NCBI RefSeq assembly: GCF_016097555.1
Contig: NC_054702.1
Coordinates: 66,522,478 to 66,586,477 of the forward strand
DNA: 64,000 nt
Reading direction: 5' to 3'
Source: Gigantopelta aegis
Lineage: Eukaryota > Mollusca > Gastropoda > Neomphalida > Peltospiridae
Part shown: positions 47,701 through 58,734 of the stretch, in pieces
Position numbering within the stretch: the stretch's first letter is position 1
Layout of the letters: each line of letters starts with the position of its first letter
The notes under the pieces: model-generated
Database searches by the model: none
What the model was told of the DNA's origin: nothing
What the model saw: only the letters and a program-made list of their open reading frames with translations
Position numbers and translations under genes: made by a program

Positions 47701-50700
47701 TCCATGTATACATACATAACCATTGATTCATCTCTATCCATCCATTTATACATACCTATCCATCCATGTATACATACATAACCATTGATTCATCTCTATC
47801 CATCCATTTAAACATACATATCCATCCATTTATACATACCCATCCATCCATCCATTTATACATACCCATCCATCCATCCATTTATACATACCCATCCATC
47901 CATCCATTTATACATACCCATCCATCCATCCATTTATACATACCCATCCATCCATCCATCCATCCATTTATACATACCCATCCATCCATCCATTTATACA
48001 TACCCATCCATCCATGTATACATACATAACCATTGATTCATCTCTATCCATCCATTTAAACATACATATCCATCCATTTATACATACCCATCCATCCACC
48101 CATCCATCCATCCATCCATTTATACATACCCATCCATCCATCCATTTATACATACCCATCCATCCATCCATTTATACATACCCATCCATCCATCCATCCA
48201 TCCATTTATACATACCCATCCATCCATCCATTTATACATACCCATCCATCCATCCATTTATACATACCCATCCATCCATCCATTTATACATACCCATCCA
48301 ACTATCCATTTATACATAACCATCCATCCACCCATCCATTCATCAATCCACACACATATATTTTCTCACCAGTTTAGAATGCACCAGCTTGCCATTGACC
48401 GTGACTTCAAACTTGTTAGTGAGTGAAGGATTCCTTTCCGCTGTCTAATGGAAAAGTTAAAATTATATTAATCTATCTGGTCCGTAAGTAGTTAACTGTC
48501 ATGTATTAATAATCTTACAATGTGTTATAACTACATCATTTCTAATGTCATTACAATTATGTTTCTCTAATTTCTGTTTTGATTTCCATGCTAATCATTT
48601 TAAAAACTGGTTTTATGCACTTTTATTCACGAAAACTTAATGGGCCGAATACTGTAGATCCTGAAATTAAGGCGATCATAATATTAATGCAAAAAATTTG
48701 AGTTTGTGTTATCTGCATTAATAATATGACGCATTTATTTCTGTTTTGTCCAGCAAGCTATGTTTCACACGCTATTAAAACAAAGATTAAAATTCCAATG
48801 CATTTATAAAAACAACTGGAGCACAATTCATAATAGGCAAGACAGATTATTTGTCCAATGGTCCAGCAAAAGCTCACATACGGTAATCCATCTCGCATGA
48901 ATGGGTTTTGTTGACCGTTTATTTGTTTTTATTGTTCAAGTTCGCTGCAAGATACAGTTGTAATGGTACATGCATTCTAATCTTTAGCGAGATTTAGGTA
49001 ACTATACACCCAGGGAGAACACTGCAAGTTAATACCAAATATTTAAACGATAAGACTAGTCTGTTATCTGTCCAATTATCTAATAAAATTCATTATATTT
49101 AATTCAATCCTTATAATCCTTCTATTATTTTTTCTAGGTTCTAGCTATATACAAGTTTTTTTTCAAATGGTACATCCTTTAATATCTCTATAAAAAGTAG
49201 GGCAGTTTCTGCAAGAATTAAGTTAAAGTTTTATTTTGTTTCATGACAACACTAGAGGACACTGATTAATTAATCATTAGCTATTGGCTATCAAACATAT
49301 GGAAATTCAGATATGTAGTCTTCAGAGGAAACCCGTTATATTTTCCATTAGCAGCAAGGGATCTTTTATATGCAAGTTATTAGACTAAACTAGATCCCGT
49401 TCCTGCAACATTTAATTTATTGTTCTATTTGAATTTTCTAGCCACAGTTCTACATTGTTTCGAAAGCAATTTTTTAAGCATAAAATATAATAACTCGGCC
49501 ATACACACTTACAATCTCAATTTCGCCCCCAAACCTTTCCGTAAGACGTTGTGCCATCATACGAAACTGAAAACAAAAGAAAACGAAACAATAATTATAA
49601 ATTCAATACAGTTGATGTATTAAGTACCAGTAGGCACATTGGGCCAGATTTACAAAACCTGGGTTTTTCACGTACACACATGCAACTACCTGCTGTCGTC
49701 ACTTCATGGCCTACTCTTTTTGATTAGCAGCAAGGAATCTTTTATATGCATCATTCCACAGATTGGACAGTACATACCATGGCCTTTGTTACACCAGTTG
49801 TGGTGCACTGGTTGGAATGAGAAATAGCCCAATGGGCCCACCAACGGGAATCGATCCTAGATCGATTGCGCATCAGGCGAGCGCTGTACCACTGAGCCAG
49901 GTCCTGCCCTGTTGTGTAATTAGTGTCGGATACAATATGTTGGTCACTCTACAGATCGAGTATCTATTAGAGCATTACTTGGTTAGGCCTACTGTAACAA
50001 TAAATCACTTTAAGTGCTGTAGGGTTTCAAGTTTCCTAAGCATATTGCTACTAGTTTGTGTGAAAAAGCAGCCACGAATGGCCAGGAATGAAGTAACATT
50101 TATTTTGTTTAACAACACCACTAGAGCACATTGATTACTTAATCATAGGCTATTGGATGTCAAACATTTGGTAACTGTGACATGTAGTCATCAGAGGAAA
50201 CCCGCTACATTTTTCCTAATGCAGCAAGGGATCTTTTATATGCACTTTCCCACAGACAGGACCAGGAATGAATTTTGAGAGATTGAAGTTTCCATGGGAT
50301 TGATGTTTGATCATTTACTTCTCAATCCTAAATTATTTTCTGTTAATAAATATATACAATTAAGTGTACCATGTACCCGATATATATGTATGTCAAATTC
50401 ACTTAGGTTACATATTTTATTTTGTTTTATCCTATAACTTACCCACGATATCCATGTCATAAACCCATGTGATAATTTACTTTATTAACCCGGTTAATAA
50501 TGGTATGCAAATCTGCAAGGTCTCTAGGTAATGTGTTACTGTGGATAGGTCATTTTCTAACAAGCTAATAAGACCCGTGTACCTGAGCGTAACGTTTTCA
50601 AAGATTTGTTTAAAATGCGTGACGTCAAACTAATCTATGCTAATCGTGATGATGTCATATTATCGATGGCGGCGACTTTAGTACTGTGATTTACTAAAAA

Positions 50701-53700
50701 TTAATTAAAATGTTATTTTAGAAGTGTTATAGGATAAACAGGATTCGCTACTCATGTTTTTTAATATGTAAAATATCAACCTCGTCTAGTTAATCGGTAT
50801 TTGTCTCAGCAAAGCCTCGACAAATACCGATTAACATAGACTCGGTTGATATTTTCCATATTAAAAAATACTCACGACGAATCCTCTATGTATACTTTGT
50901 ATTACAATTAATATACACAAAAGGAATCTACATATATTATTCACAAAATGAACTTATCCAAAGACACCGCATGATGCTTCAATTTTAAATTGAACTGTAT
51001 AGGCAGTGATTTTGAAGATCTGAATTCCCTGAACCTCAAACCTATTTCACGGACTTCAACATCGAGTTATATCAAAGTCTGACCATATAATAAATAGGAC
51101 AAGTCAGTGGAGTAAAAACATTCCCTGGCGTCTAAAAATAAAATCACATTCGCCAGTTGGCGACTGTCCAATAATTTTACTTTAATCTGTAAACAAAACT
51201 GTGGACCAGTAGCAATTTATTTTCCATAAAACGTGTTTTCTATCGGTAATTTGTTTGAAAAATAAAAGTTTGAGACGTGTTAATCAGACTATGAATAACG
51301 ATTATCCAGTACTGAAGAATAAACATGGTGACATTAAGTGGGAGGTACATTTGTAATACTTCGTTATGATGTTATCTCCCTTAACTTGAATATCAAGCGC
51401 TTGGAAATAATTCAGCCAGAGTTCAGTTTTGGACCAAGTCGGTCCTGTCCCATTTAGAGCCAGGTTTTATTTATGTATTAAAATGACATTGTTGAGCTAC
51501 TGTATGTCTTTACGTGTCTGTTTGAAAATCAAACGTTAATTATTTTAAATGTCGTCTTGTATATGTGTTATTCTGCGCTCCAATCATCTCGTGCTTATCG
51601 TGATAACGGGGCCCTCCTCGATGACGACGTCTCCAGTCGTGAATGTTGTTTTAATCACGTCGGAAGTCATTTTCACCAGTGGAGGATGAAAACATGTTTC
51701 TATTTTCATGACTCGACTTTAGACGACTTTAAAGACACAACTATTTACAAAACAGTATTTATGGATTTACAAGGCAGTATGTGATGAAAATAAATATTAT
51801 TTAAACCAAAAGTAAGGTAGCCGATTGGTAACTACTAGTAACACGTTGAAGCCTGGTAGATATTATCACAATGCTTTTATTTAACTTTTAATGAGTACGG
51901 CAATTTAAATGCATATTTTAGCAGTGCCATTAAAATAGTAATTCGCTTAAATTCGTTTAATACAATTATTGGGTACGAAATTTGATAATGATAGTTAATA
52001 GTCGTTCACTGTTTTAGTGGAACCGGACACAAACAGTAACTTGTAATAACTATTTAACAACTAGGAATTACCCCTTCACGAGTTCATTCGAATGCGGTCC
52101 TAATAACAATTACAGCATTAGTAATGTGCCGTAAAATGGCAGATGAATCAATTTAATGACAAGTATATATTAACTGGCTACTAAATAAAGTGGCTGGCGA
52201 CTGAAATATTTTACTTTACTGGCTTGCTTTGTAGAGCACTGCAAGTACATATATAATGTTTTTAATCAGTTTTATCTGTGTGCAGTGCTATAGGTCATGG
52301 ATCAGGTTAATGTATAAAAAGAAATTCTGGACTGGCTTAAATATAACACAGGAAGGAAGTAAGGAAATGTTTTGTTTAACGATGCACTCAACATATTTTA
52401 TTTACGGTTATCCTCGTTTAATCGAAAGCCGTACGACTAAGAGGAAATGGCTGGTGTGCATGCTCAGTCATGTCAGGCTATCAATTTAAAGTTTACCTTG
52501 TTCAATTTAGAAATAAAATGTATAAAAAGTACATACTCATATGTTATCTCCGTTTCATCAAGAATTGCACCAGGTGGTAAGAAAAGATCATTTTAAATGC
52601 ATCATTGAAAACCGTACTATGACGATATCAACATAATGGCAACAAAACAAAATTGGTGTTTCCCCGCAAAAACAGTCACGTGACCTGAAAGCGGCTATTC
52701 AGAAGTGACCAGTCATTACTCAATTGGCAGTGCTAGCAGACGTGTTTGGTTGTGTGGATTCCTTTGTGCACCTGTTGCTGTTTAGGCATGCATTTGCATT
52801 GCATTCAGTAAGATTCCAGGGCACACATTAACTGTAATAATAAGTTTTATTGTGCATAAAACTTATTCTTACTTTTTCTCTCGCATTTTTAAGGAAATTT
52901 GTTTTAAGTGTACTTCCTTAACAAGAAGTTGTTGTCGTGTCAATGATCGAACATGCACAGACATTACAAAATACCAGGAAGTAAAATAATACAGTTTTCG
53001 ATAATTGGCGATATATGGCGTCAGACATATGGTGAAGGACCACACAGATATATAGAGAGGAAACCCGCTGTCAACACTCTTTCCGATTAGCAACAAGGGA
53101 TATTTCATATGCACCATCCCATAGACAGGACGGCACATACCACAGCCTTTGATATACCAGTCATTATGCACTGGCAGTCTCCAATGTGGTGTACTTACGA
53201 GTAGAAGGTGAATAATAATGATAAAAAACAATTTATATTTACCCTGGGGGCGTAACCTCATCCGCCACTGAAAAATAAAGAAACAACTTTCATTAACTTG
53301 TTATGTATCCTTGTACCTGTATCATTCAATGTAACAACTGTAAAATAGCAGGGAACATTTTGTTCAGTATCGCATCGTGATTCGCTATGCAAATTTCAGA
53401 GATTGCTACACAATTTTAAAACTTTAAATAATTTATTTGCTAATCAATTTTCAATTGACTAAATTCATACACTAATCACGATTTTTTTTTAATGTTTCCT
53501 GAATAGTTACATGTACGTTTAAAATTCATTGATGTACTTCTAATATTAAAACATATATTTATTTCTGTAACACAATCAAGTTTGTTTTGTTTAATGATAC
53601 CACTAGAGCACATTGATTAATTAATCATTGGCTATTGGATGTCAAACATTTGAACAAGAAATAACCCAATGGGCCCACTAATGGGGATCAATCCTAGACT

Positions 53701-56547
53701 GACCTTGCATCAGCCGAGCACTTTACCACTGGGCTATGTCCCGCCCATAACCCAATTAACTCGGAAAGTTCTTGTTTTAAAATGTTTAAAGTAAAAAATG
53801 GGTACACGTCTTCTTAGTTTGAATAAATTGCTACACAATTTATAAAACTGAGTTGGGTGGAGTGTGCATTGGACCAAACTACAGACATTAAGGTCTTATT
53901 GGAGATTCTGGGTGTTCAGTTAGTTCATTAATAATACATACTGAATGGAACAAGTCAAATGTATTATTCTGTATTAACTGTGTGTAGTGATGCATAACGC
54001 ATTCAGCTTTTTCCATCCAGTACTATTTATAACTCACTCCAAGTACGATCTGAATGCCCCAGGGCCATGCAAGCAAGAGTGTACCTGTGAATGAGAGTGT
54101 GTGTTTGTGAGTGCATGTGTGTACGTGTGTGAGTTTGTGTGTGTGTGTGTGTGTGTGTAGATACTGAGAGAGGGATCTTTTATATGCACCATCCCACAGA
54201 CAGGATAGCACATACCACGGCCTTTGATATACCAGTCATGGTGCACTGGCTGGAACGAGAAATATCCCAATGGGCCCACCGATGGGGATCGATCCCAAAC
54301 CGAATGTGCATCAAGCGAGCGCTTTACCACTGGACTACGTCCTGACCCTAGTGACATGGTTATCCAAAGCAAAATACAATATTTATACCACCCAACCCCA
54401 TTTAAACATAAAAAGAGTTATATAAAAAAGATGTTTGATATTGTACCAATGCAGTTCTCAGGTAGGTATCCTGCTTAGTCAGCAAAAACAGTTTTAAAAG
54501 GTCAAATAATTTTGGATTTTGCTTATAAATGCTTTTACAACACACTTAATCCCTACCATTAACTAGATGAGGTTGATATTTTACATATTAAAAAACATGA
54601 GTAACAAATTCTATTGTAAAATAACATTTCAATTTGATATATCCTAAATCAAAGTTCTGAAGTGATTAGCACAAATGTAGTTTGATATCACACACTTCAA
54701 CTAAATCTCATCCAAACATTATGCACATGTATGGATATTACAGGTAAGGATAAATATAATAAACAGTTAAATAAATTATGTCATATTTTCCCCACGTTAT
54801 CTTTATGGACTGAGCAGTGGCGTAGGAAGGTGCCAAATGGGGGGGCACACTTTTACACAATTATAAAGCAAAATATCGCCCCCCCCCCCCCCCCCCCCCG
54901 TGCTGGGTATTAACAATACTGTGTTGATTTTGAAGTGATTACAATCATATTTAACATTTCAATTTTTTTTTAGAGTTTGTGGATAATAAATAAATTATAA
55001 TATTCACAGGAGTGCCATACAAAATTCATTAAACTATGGTAGTGGGTAATTTTTGGCATGCTTCCATCAGAGAACTGTTTAAGCACACCTGTCGTGGACA
55101 CAACCTCTGACTTCACCTGTTTGGTAATGGTTTTAAAAGCATCGCTCTTGCTCAGGGAATAAATAAAGAATAATACATCAGTGGCCGTTAGATACCATTT
55201 ATCTCCAAACCAGTTGTTTTAAAATGTATCTAACGAGCGAAAATTAGTTTGATACGTTTTTAAACGAGTTGTTTCTTACATATCCTCAAAAACCAAGTTT
55301 TAAGCAAATTTTAACATCTTTTTTGACTAAACGTTATTTACAACCCTTTGCACTTGTAGCTGACTTATGAGTCACAGACACATGAATGTCGGGTTAACTA
55401 TACGTCAGTCTAATCGATTTCCATTGTGTAGTTTTTCATTGGTTTTATGGCACTGGTGACCTGGTCATCACCCAGGAGGGGCCAGTCATATGTCTTGAAA
55501 TTGTTAAAGTGTCATTCACACTGACCCAGTGATGACCACAGTATCCCACGGTAGGTCCCGGTATTATGAACCGTAGCTCACCGTAGCTCTGGCTCCAATT
55601 TTGTCCAAAAAGACAGTCTGCCACAGTGGGTGCTAAGGTTATTATATGGTGAGCCACGGTAACACATGGTTTCACTACAGAAGACCACAGTATTGCCTTG
55701 GACCCCACTACGGTTACCCACGGTAGGCTTCAGTGCACCATAGCGCTGCCTGCGACCACTATGGTGTTGTCAAGGACCATGAAGGTGGTGCTATGGTTTG
55801 TCACAGTTACTCACGGTAAGACTATGATGGGATGCCTTACTGCTGCCATAAGTCAATGTAAGTCACCGTAGGAGTAGACACTCACAGTGAACCACAGATG
55901 GCCAAGGAAGGGTCTACGGTGGTCCTACGGTGAGGTACGGTGGTACTAGTAACTAAGGTTACACTACGGTGGCATTCATCGGCGGCGAGCTAGGTTGAGT
56001 CACAGAAGTTTTAAACAACTTAAAACCACTGTGGCGATCTACGTTTCGTCACGGATCACCCCAGCTGGGTACTGTTTGCTACGGTTTGTCGCCGGACTCA
56101 CTTCGGTTACCCACGGTTCCCCCCAATTTCAAGCACTGTGGATCACCGTAGTCATACACCGGGAAAGCGTGACTGGGGCTTAATACACTACATGTGTTAA
56201 CAACCATGTGTACAACCAAAAATAAAGCATGGTGTTCTCACCAACCGGTGTGTACGAAAATAATTCTCCGACTGGTTTCATAAATGCTGTATTGAACTCC
56301 CGCTTATGCAATATAGTCAATAATCTACATGTATATATATTGACCATTGATACTGGCCCTTAACTTGTTGTGACTAGTATAGTAACTGTTTCAGTACGGT
56401 GAATGTACTATCTTCCATGGTCATGGTAAACGCGGAAATATTTCCGAACGCAAAATTCGAGTTTATAACTAATAAATTACGACAACTAAATATTTCATAA
56501 TTATGGGTTACTTACCAATAAACAACGTGGACTTTGACTTGTCCCAT
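44669..56547 (-). CDS. SELENOW: Selenoprotein W, five coding exons
   Basis: SELENOW is a small cytosolic thioredoxin-fold selenoprotein with a CxxU redox motif. Exons at 56547-56516, 53267-53243, 49566-49513, 48444-48370 and 44743-44669 splice at GT/AG sites with matching phases. They give 261 nt: 86 residues and TAA, the usual family length. Visible marks are an N-terminal beta strand ([10 protein letters not shown]), then C11-G-G-U14-G-Y with U encoded by TGA at 53258-53260. Later parts are '[14 protein letters not shown]' and the C-terminal helix with '[15 protein letters not shown]'. The ATG has a strong context (A at -3, G at +4) and an in-frame TAA 18 nt upstream. A SECIS candidate lies 3'. 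Without recoding, the protein would end after 13 residues. I am very confident of the family. Confidence 0.94.
45155..46635 (+). mobile_element. Tc1-like DNA transposon
   Basis: It is bounded by inverted ends 'tactctgtcaaaaag' and 'ttttttgacagagta' and flanked by TA at 45153-45154 and 46636-46637. It is 1481 bases, within the normal Tc1 size. It lies in SELENOW intron 4, in the opposite orientation to the gene. Confidence 0.93.
45436..46440 (+). pseudogene. Tc1 transposase, inactivated
   Basis: The N-terminal paired-like helix-turn-helix is intact ('[13 protein letters not shown]', '[13 protein letters not shown]', with the GRPR-type hook 'RPRSGRP'). The catalytic part has '[11 protein letters not shown]' and '[10 protein letters not shown]' with 34 residues between the second Asp and the Glu, so it is a DD34E Tc1 type. 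Breaks include a TAA near 45646, a stop and frame loss near 45800, a disrupted first-Asp region near 45890, and a TGA in place of Trp after 'NPIEHL' near 46275. No active protein is possible. Confidence 0.88.
46834..48348. repeat. TCCA-type satellite, about 1.5 kb
   Basis: Built of 'tccatccatttatacatacc' and related units. An irregular higher-order block carries 'ataaccattgattcatct' and recurs about ten times. Its left half is richer in the higher-order block and its right half in the simple unit. Long frames here are artefacts. It ends about 20 bases from the SELENOW exon 4 donor. Confidence 0.95.
48370..48444 (-). other. SELENOW: SELENOW exon 4
   Basis: 75 nt, acceptor 'tttccattag', donor 'ctg|gtgaga'. 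Codes for the strand pair with '[14 protein letters not shown]'. Phase 0 at both ends. Confidence 0.92.
48446..49204. other. SELENOW intron 3, unique part
   Basis: AT-rich intron sequence without recognised elements. Confidence 0.5.
49210..49405 (-). repeat. SINE, family A, truncated (antisense)
   Basis: 'caacactagaggacactgat' and 'gcaagggatcttttatatgc' in family order. Short repeats 'ctgcaa' lie at both ends. Inside SELENOW intron 3. Confidence 0.8.
49513..49566 (-). other. SELENOW: SELENOW exon 3
   Basis: 54 nt, acceptor 'gttttcag', donor 'att|gtaagtg'. Codes for '[18 protein letters not shown]', the helix after the redox motif. Phase 0 at both ends. Confidence 0.92.
49690..49916 (-). repeat. 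SINE, family A, head half (antisense)
   Basis: It runs from 'ctgctgtcgtcacttcatgg' to the head in reverse ('gagcgctgtaccactgagcc'). The tail is missing. Confidence 0.85.
50093..50271 (-). repeat. SINE, family A, 5'-truncated, 11-bp duplication
   Basis: It is flanked by 'ccaggaatgaa' at 50082-50092 and 50272-50282. It has the second tail type. It lacks the tRNA head, so it was truncated at insertion. Confidence 0.9.
50741..50885. mobile_element. Foldback element, ~65-bp arms, 13-base loop
   Basis: The left arm 'ggattcgctactcatg...' (50741-50805) is inverted at 50819-50885 ('...ctcacgacgaatcct'). A one-armed relative lies at 54555-54650. Confidence 0.85.
50890..52340. other. SELENOW intron 2, no recognised element
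   Basis: A 75-codon plus-strand frame at 51557-51784 matches nothing I know and has no splice support. Confidence 0.45.
52345..52412 (-). repeat. SINE tail scrap, family A
   Basis: 'ggaaggaagtaaggaaatgt' then 'gatgcactcaacatatttta' and 'tttacggttat'. It ends abruptly. Confidence 0.75.
53005..53182 (-). repeat. SINE body fragment, family A (antisense)
   Basis: 'atatggcgtcagacatatgg' through 'ataccagtcattatgcactg'. It stops 60 bases before the SELENOW selenocysteine exon. Confidence 0.82.
53243..53267 (-). other. SELENOW: SELENOW exon 2: 25-nt microexon with Sec TGA
   Basis: The acceptor 'ctttatttttcag' precedes 53267; donor 'cagg|gtaaat' follows 53243. It enters at phase 2, completing the Cys codon begun in exon 1. 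It encodes G-G-U-G-Y-A-P-R, with TGA at 53260-53258. Confidence 0.92.
53578..53748 (-). repeat. SINE, family A, internally deleted (antisense)
   Basis: The second tail type ('ccactagagcacattgatta') joins directly to the head region ('gaacaagaaataacccaatg'). The middle of the body is lost. Confidence 0.82.
54085..54162. repeat. (TG)n-rich microsatellite
   Basis: Imperfect TG repeat ending in 'gtgtgtag', immediately before a SINE. Confidence 0.9.
54163..54352 (-). repeat. SINE, family A, head half (antisense)
   Basis: 'gagagggatcttttatatgc' to 'gagcgctttaccactggac'. The tail side is replaced by the TG repeat. Confidence 0.85.
54555..54650. repeat. Single-arm relative of foldback 50741-50885
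   Basis: 'gaggttgatattttacatat' followed by 'aaaaaacatgagta' matches the left arm of the foldback in reverse. Confidence 0.75.
54810..54905. repeat. 'agtggcgtaggaa' repeat with poly(C)
   Basis: 'gagcagtggcgtaggaaggt', a G7 run, then about 20 C before 'gtgctgggtatt'. It is probably a small interspersed element. The poly(C) may be length-unreliable. Confidence 0.6.
55162..56262. repeat. Interspersed repeat, copy 2 (interrupted)
   Basis: It aligns with 33424-33775 in 55162-55508 and again from about 56180 ('gtgttaacaaccatgtgt'). The middle is a younger insertion. Confidence 0.78.
55508..56178. mobile_element. GC-richer insertion with many 'ccgtag/acggt' motifs
   Basis: A block of about 670 bases absent from the related repeat at 33424-33775. 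It is dense in short motifs ('cacggtag', 'ctacggt', 'ccgtag') in both orientations. Its outer ends both read 'agtgt' inward ('agtgtcattcaca' and the complement of 'ttaatacact'). It has no credible coding frame. It is most likely a non-autonomous DNA transposon with motif-rich subterminal regions (inference). Confidence 0.6.
56516..56547 (-). other. SELENOW: SELENOW exon 1 (coding part)
   Basis: ATG at 56547-56545 in context 'aacATGg'. Ten codons plus two bases of Cys11, then donor 'ttg|gtaagt'. The 5'UTR continues toward 56650; its start was not determined. Confidence 0.92.
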
Positions 56548-56944
56548 GTTAGAAATTTGAGTTTAAAATGTAAGTTTTTTTGTGACCGGGGACCGGATTA
56601 ACCACAGACTACTAATCGACAGCTTCCCTGAAACACCAGGTTGTCAATGACTCATTAATTCTTGCAAGTAATGATACATGCTAAAAATAGTTCTCAGCGC
56701 CGTGACGATACGCTCGATCGGTCGTTGCGCTTGGAGATAAATGCATATTACAGAGGGAACCAGTCAAATATGATTGGAGAAAAGATGCATTCGTGCGGTG
56801 TACGCAGGTACAACAATAGTAGTAATTACCCGAGTCTAGTGAACATGACAGTGCACAATTTGTATACTAATGGAAAATACAGAAAATATTACATAATTTC
56901 AATCCAACTGAGTACAGCCATCAATATGGTTTACAAACGGAAGG

Positions 56945-57012
56945 ACGGAATCGGGGTGGGGGGTGGGGATGGGGGTGGGGTGGGGGGGGGGGAAGTGGGG
57001 GGGAGGGGAGGC
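56945..57012. repeat. G-rich tract
   Basis: Repeated GGGG runs separated by T or A over about 65 bases. It could form G-quadruplex structures. Confidence 0.85.
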
Positions 57013-57239
57013 TGGAGGGTCGGTTATGAACCTATGATCTTTTTGTCTACGTTCCCTGGACACCTGTATGAATAATACTATATTGCACTGTTATAAAATT
57101 GTTTTAGCCTCAGCGTGGGGTCCGTTCGAACCTCCCGAACCCCCTCCCAGCATACGCCAACACCTTGCTAAAAGTATGGTGGTGAACTACACTGTTTAGG
57201 TCCTATAAGCAGTAACCATTTAGTAGTTTGTTGGCTGGT

Positions 57240-57413
57240 ACATAGGCGGATCTAGGGGGCTCCGGGGGCCCGCGCGTCCCCTAAATTTTGCGACAGTTAT
57301 AATTTTATTATATATTAATTTCCATCCATCTCCAAACATCCTCCCAAGTTTCATTGGCATTCCGCCTCATGTCATTGGGGCCCCCCTGAATGGATTTTCT
57401 GGATCCTCCACTG
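57240..57413. mobile_element. MITE, 'ggcggatc' family, diverged
   Basis: 'ataggcggatctagggggc' at the left and 'tctggatcctccactg' at the right are imperfect inverted copies. Related to 30667-30815 and 37615-38027. Confidence 0.65.
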
Positions 57414-57420
57414 TGATATG

Positions 57421-57535
57421 CATATATTTATGTATGTATGTATGTATGTATGTATGTATGTATTTATTTATATAAATTATAATATTTACAGAATACATTT
57501 TATTATAAAAAATTTTATTATTATTATTATTAGAG
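57421..57535. repeat. (TATG)n and (TTA)n microsatellites
   Basis: About 45 bases of TATG at 57428-57465, and a TTA run near 57515-57532. Confidence 0.92.
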
Positions 57536-57811
57536 TGTGTTTGTGCGTGTCTGTGTGGAACAGAATAACTCATTAATACTATCCCACCATCATCCCCAGC
57601 TTTCTGATTTTGTGTTTGTTGTTGTTTTGGTTGTTTTGCTGTTGTTTTGAGAAAATTACATACATATGAATATGCATTTATATATCCGATGACATAAAAA
57701 TGTTATTTAATGTATCAGATACTTAATTAGCATATCGTATTCTTAAATTAGTTAGCGCTTATAATTACCTTTTTTTAATAAATGTTAACTCGATTTATCC
57801 CATTAAGGTTC

Positions 57812-58066
57812 CCCATTGAGCTATTTCTCGTTCCAGCCAGTGCACCACGACTGGTAATATCAAAGATCGTGGTATGTACTATCCTGTCTGTGGGATGGTG
57901 CATATAAAAGATCCCTTGCTGCTACGAAAAGAGTAGCCCATGAAGTGGCGACAGCGGGTTTCCTCTCTCAACATCTGTGTGGTCCTTAACCACATGTCTG
58001 ACGTCATATAACCGTAAATAAAATGTGCTGAGTGCGTCGTTAAATAAAAGATTTCTTTCTTTCTTT
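57812..58066 (+). repeat. SINE, family A, 5'-truncated, 13-bp duplication
   Basis: It is flanked by 'cccattaaggttc' at 57799-57811 and 58067-58079. The tRNA head is missing. The tail is (TTTC)n. The high match to other copies suggests recent activity. Confidence 0.92.
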
Positions 58067-58104
58067 CCCATTAAGGTTCAAAAACAGTGATTAATAATGG
58101 CTAG

Positions 58105-58262
58105 TTGTTAACGAGAGAGAAAATGGTGTAGTGGTCTTACAGCTTCCCTGTGAGCCTTTAAAAACCGACTCCGGGCTGGGAGGGAGTCAGTACCGGGATG
58201 CGAAACCAGCACCTACCAGCTTTTAGTCCAATGGCTTACTCATTACAACAGTTAGACTAATC
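58105..58262 (-). repeat. SINE, family B fragment (antisense)
   Basis: 'tggtgtagtggtcttacagc' and 'gagcctttaaaaaccgactc' mirror the family B body; the reversed head follows at 'gcgaaaccagcacctaccag'. Diverged. Confidence 0.6.
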
Positions 58263-58734
58263 ATGGTCAGTATGTTGGTACTATAAATAAATATATAATA
58301 TCACCATTTTTCGCAATCGTCTACGTCATTTCCTAATATTTAAAATGGTTGTTTACTTGAGTTGGCCTATTTCTAATACTTTAAATTATTATTATATTAA
58401 ATGTTGGTTTTGTTGTTGGTTTCGTTTTGTTTTGTTTTTACTTCGTCCTTTTACAACATCTTCAACTGAATAATAGAATTTTGTTTTTGATCCTTAAAAG
58501 TGCAAAATAAAAATGTTATAGTAATATTGCGAATAGTGGGTTAACTGGGTTTCTAACAGGGTTTTTAAAAAAATAATATACATCAAATATAAAGAACATT
58601 TTTAAAAAGATAATTTAAAAATAGTTGGGTAATTAAGAAAACAGAAATAGATTAATGAACCCGGAAACAGTTACTATTAAGTTTATGTCATTCGTGAAAT
58701 AATTAATAATATTTAATATTCATTTACATGTCAC

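Noticed and set aside
46786..48319. Several 60-105-codon frames rich in His, Pro, Ile and Tyr
   Set aside because: They are translations of the TCCA satellite. They have no conserved start or splice context and overlap each other in different frames and on both strands.
46834..48348. Regularly spaced repeats considered as a CRISPR array
   Set aside because: The spacers are not unique; the whole interval is degenerate short tandem repeat in a eukaryotic intron.
52869..53261. 130-codon minus-strand frame over the selenocysteine microexon
   Set aside because: It reads the microexon in the wrong frame and runs on into intron and a SINE. The splice-consistent SELENOW reading explains the conserved part.
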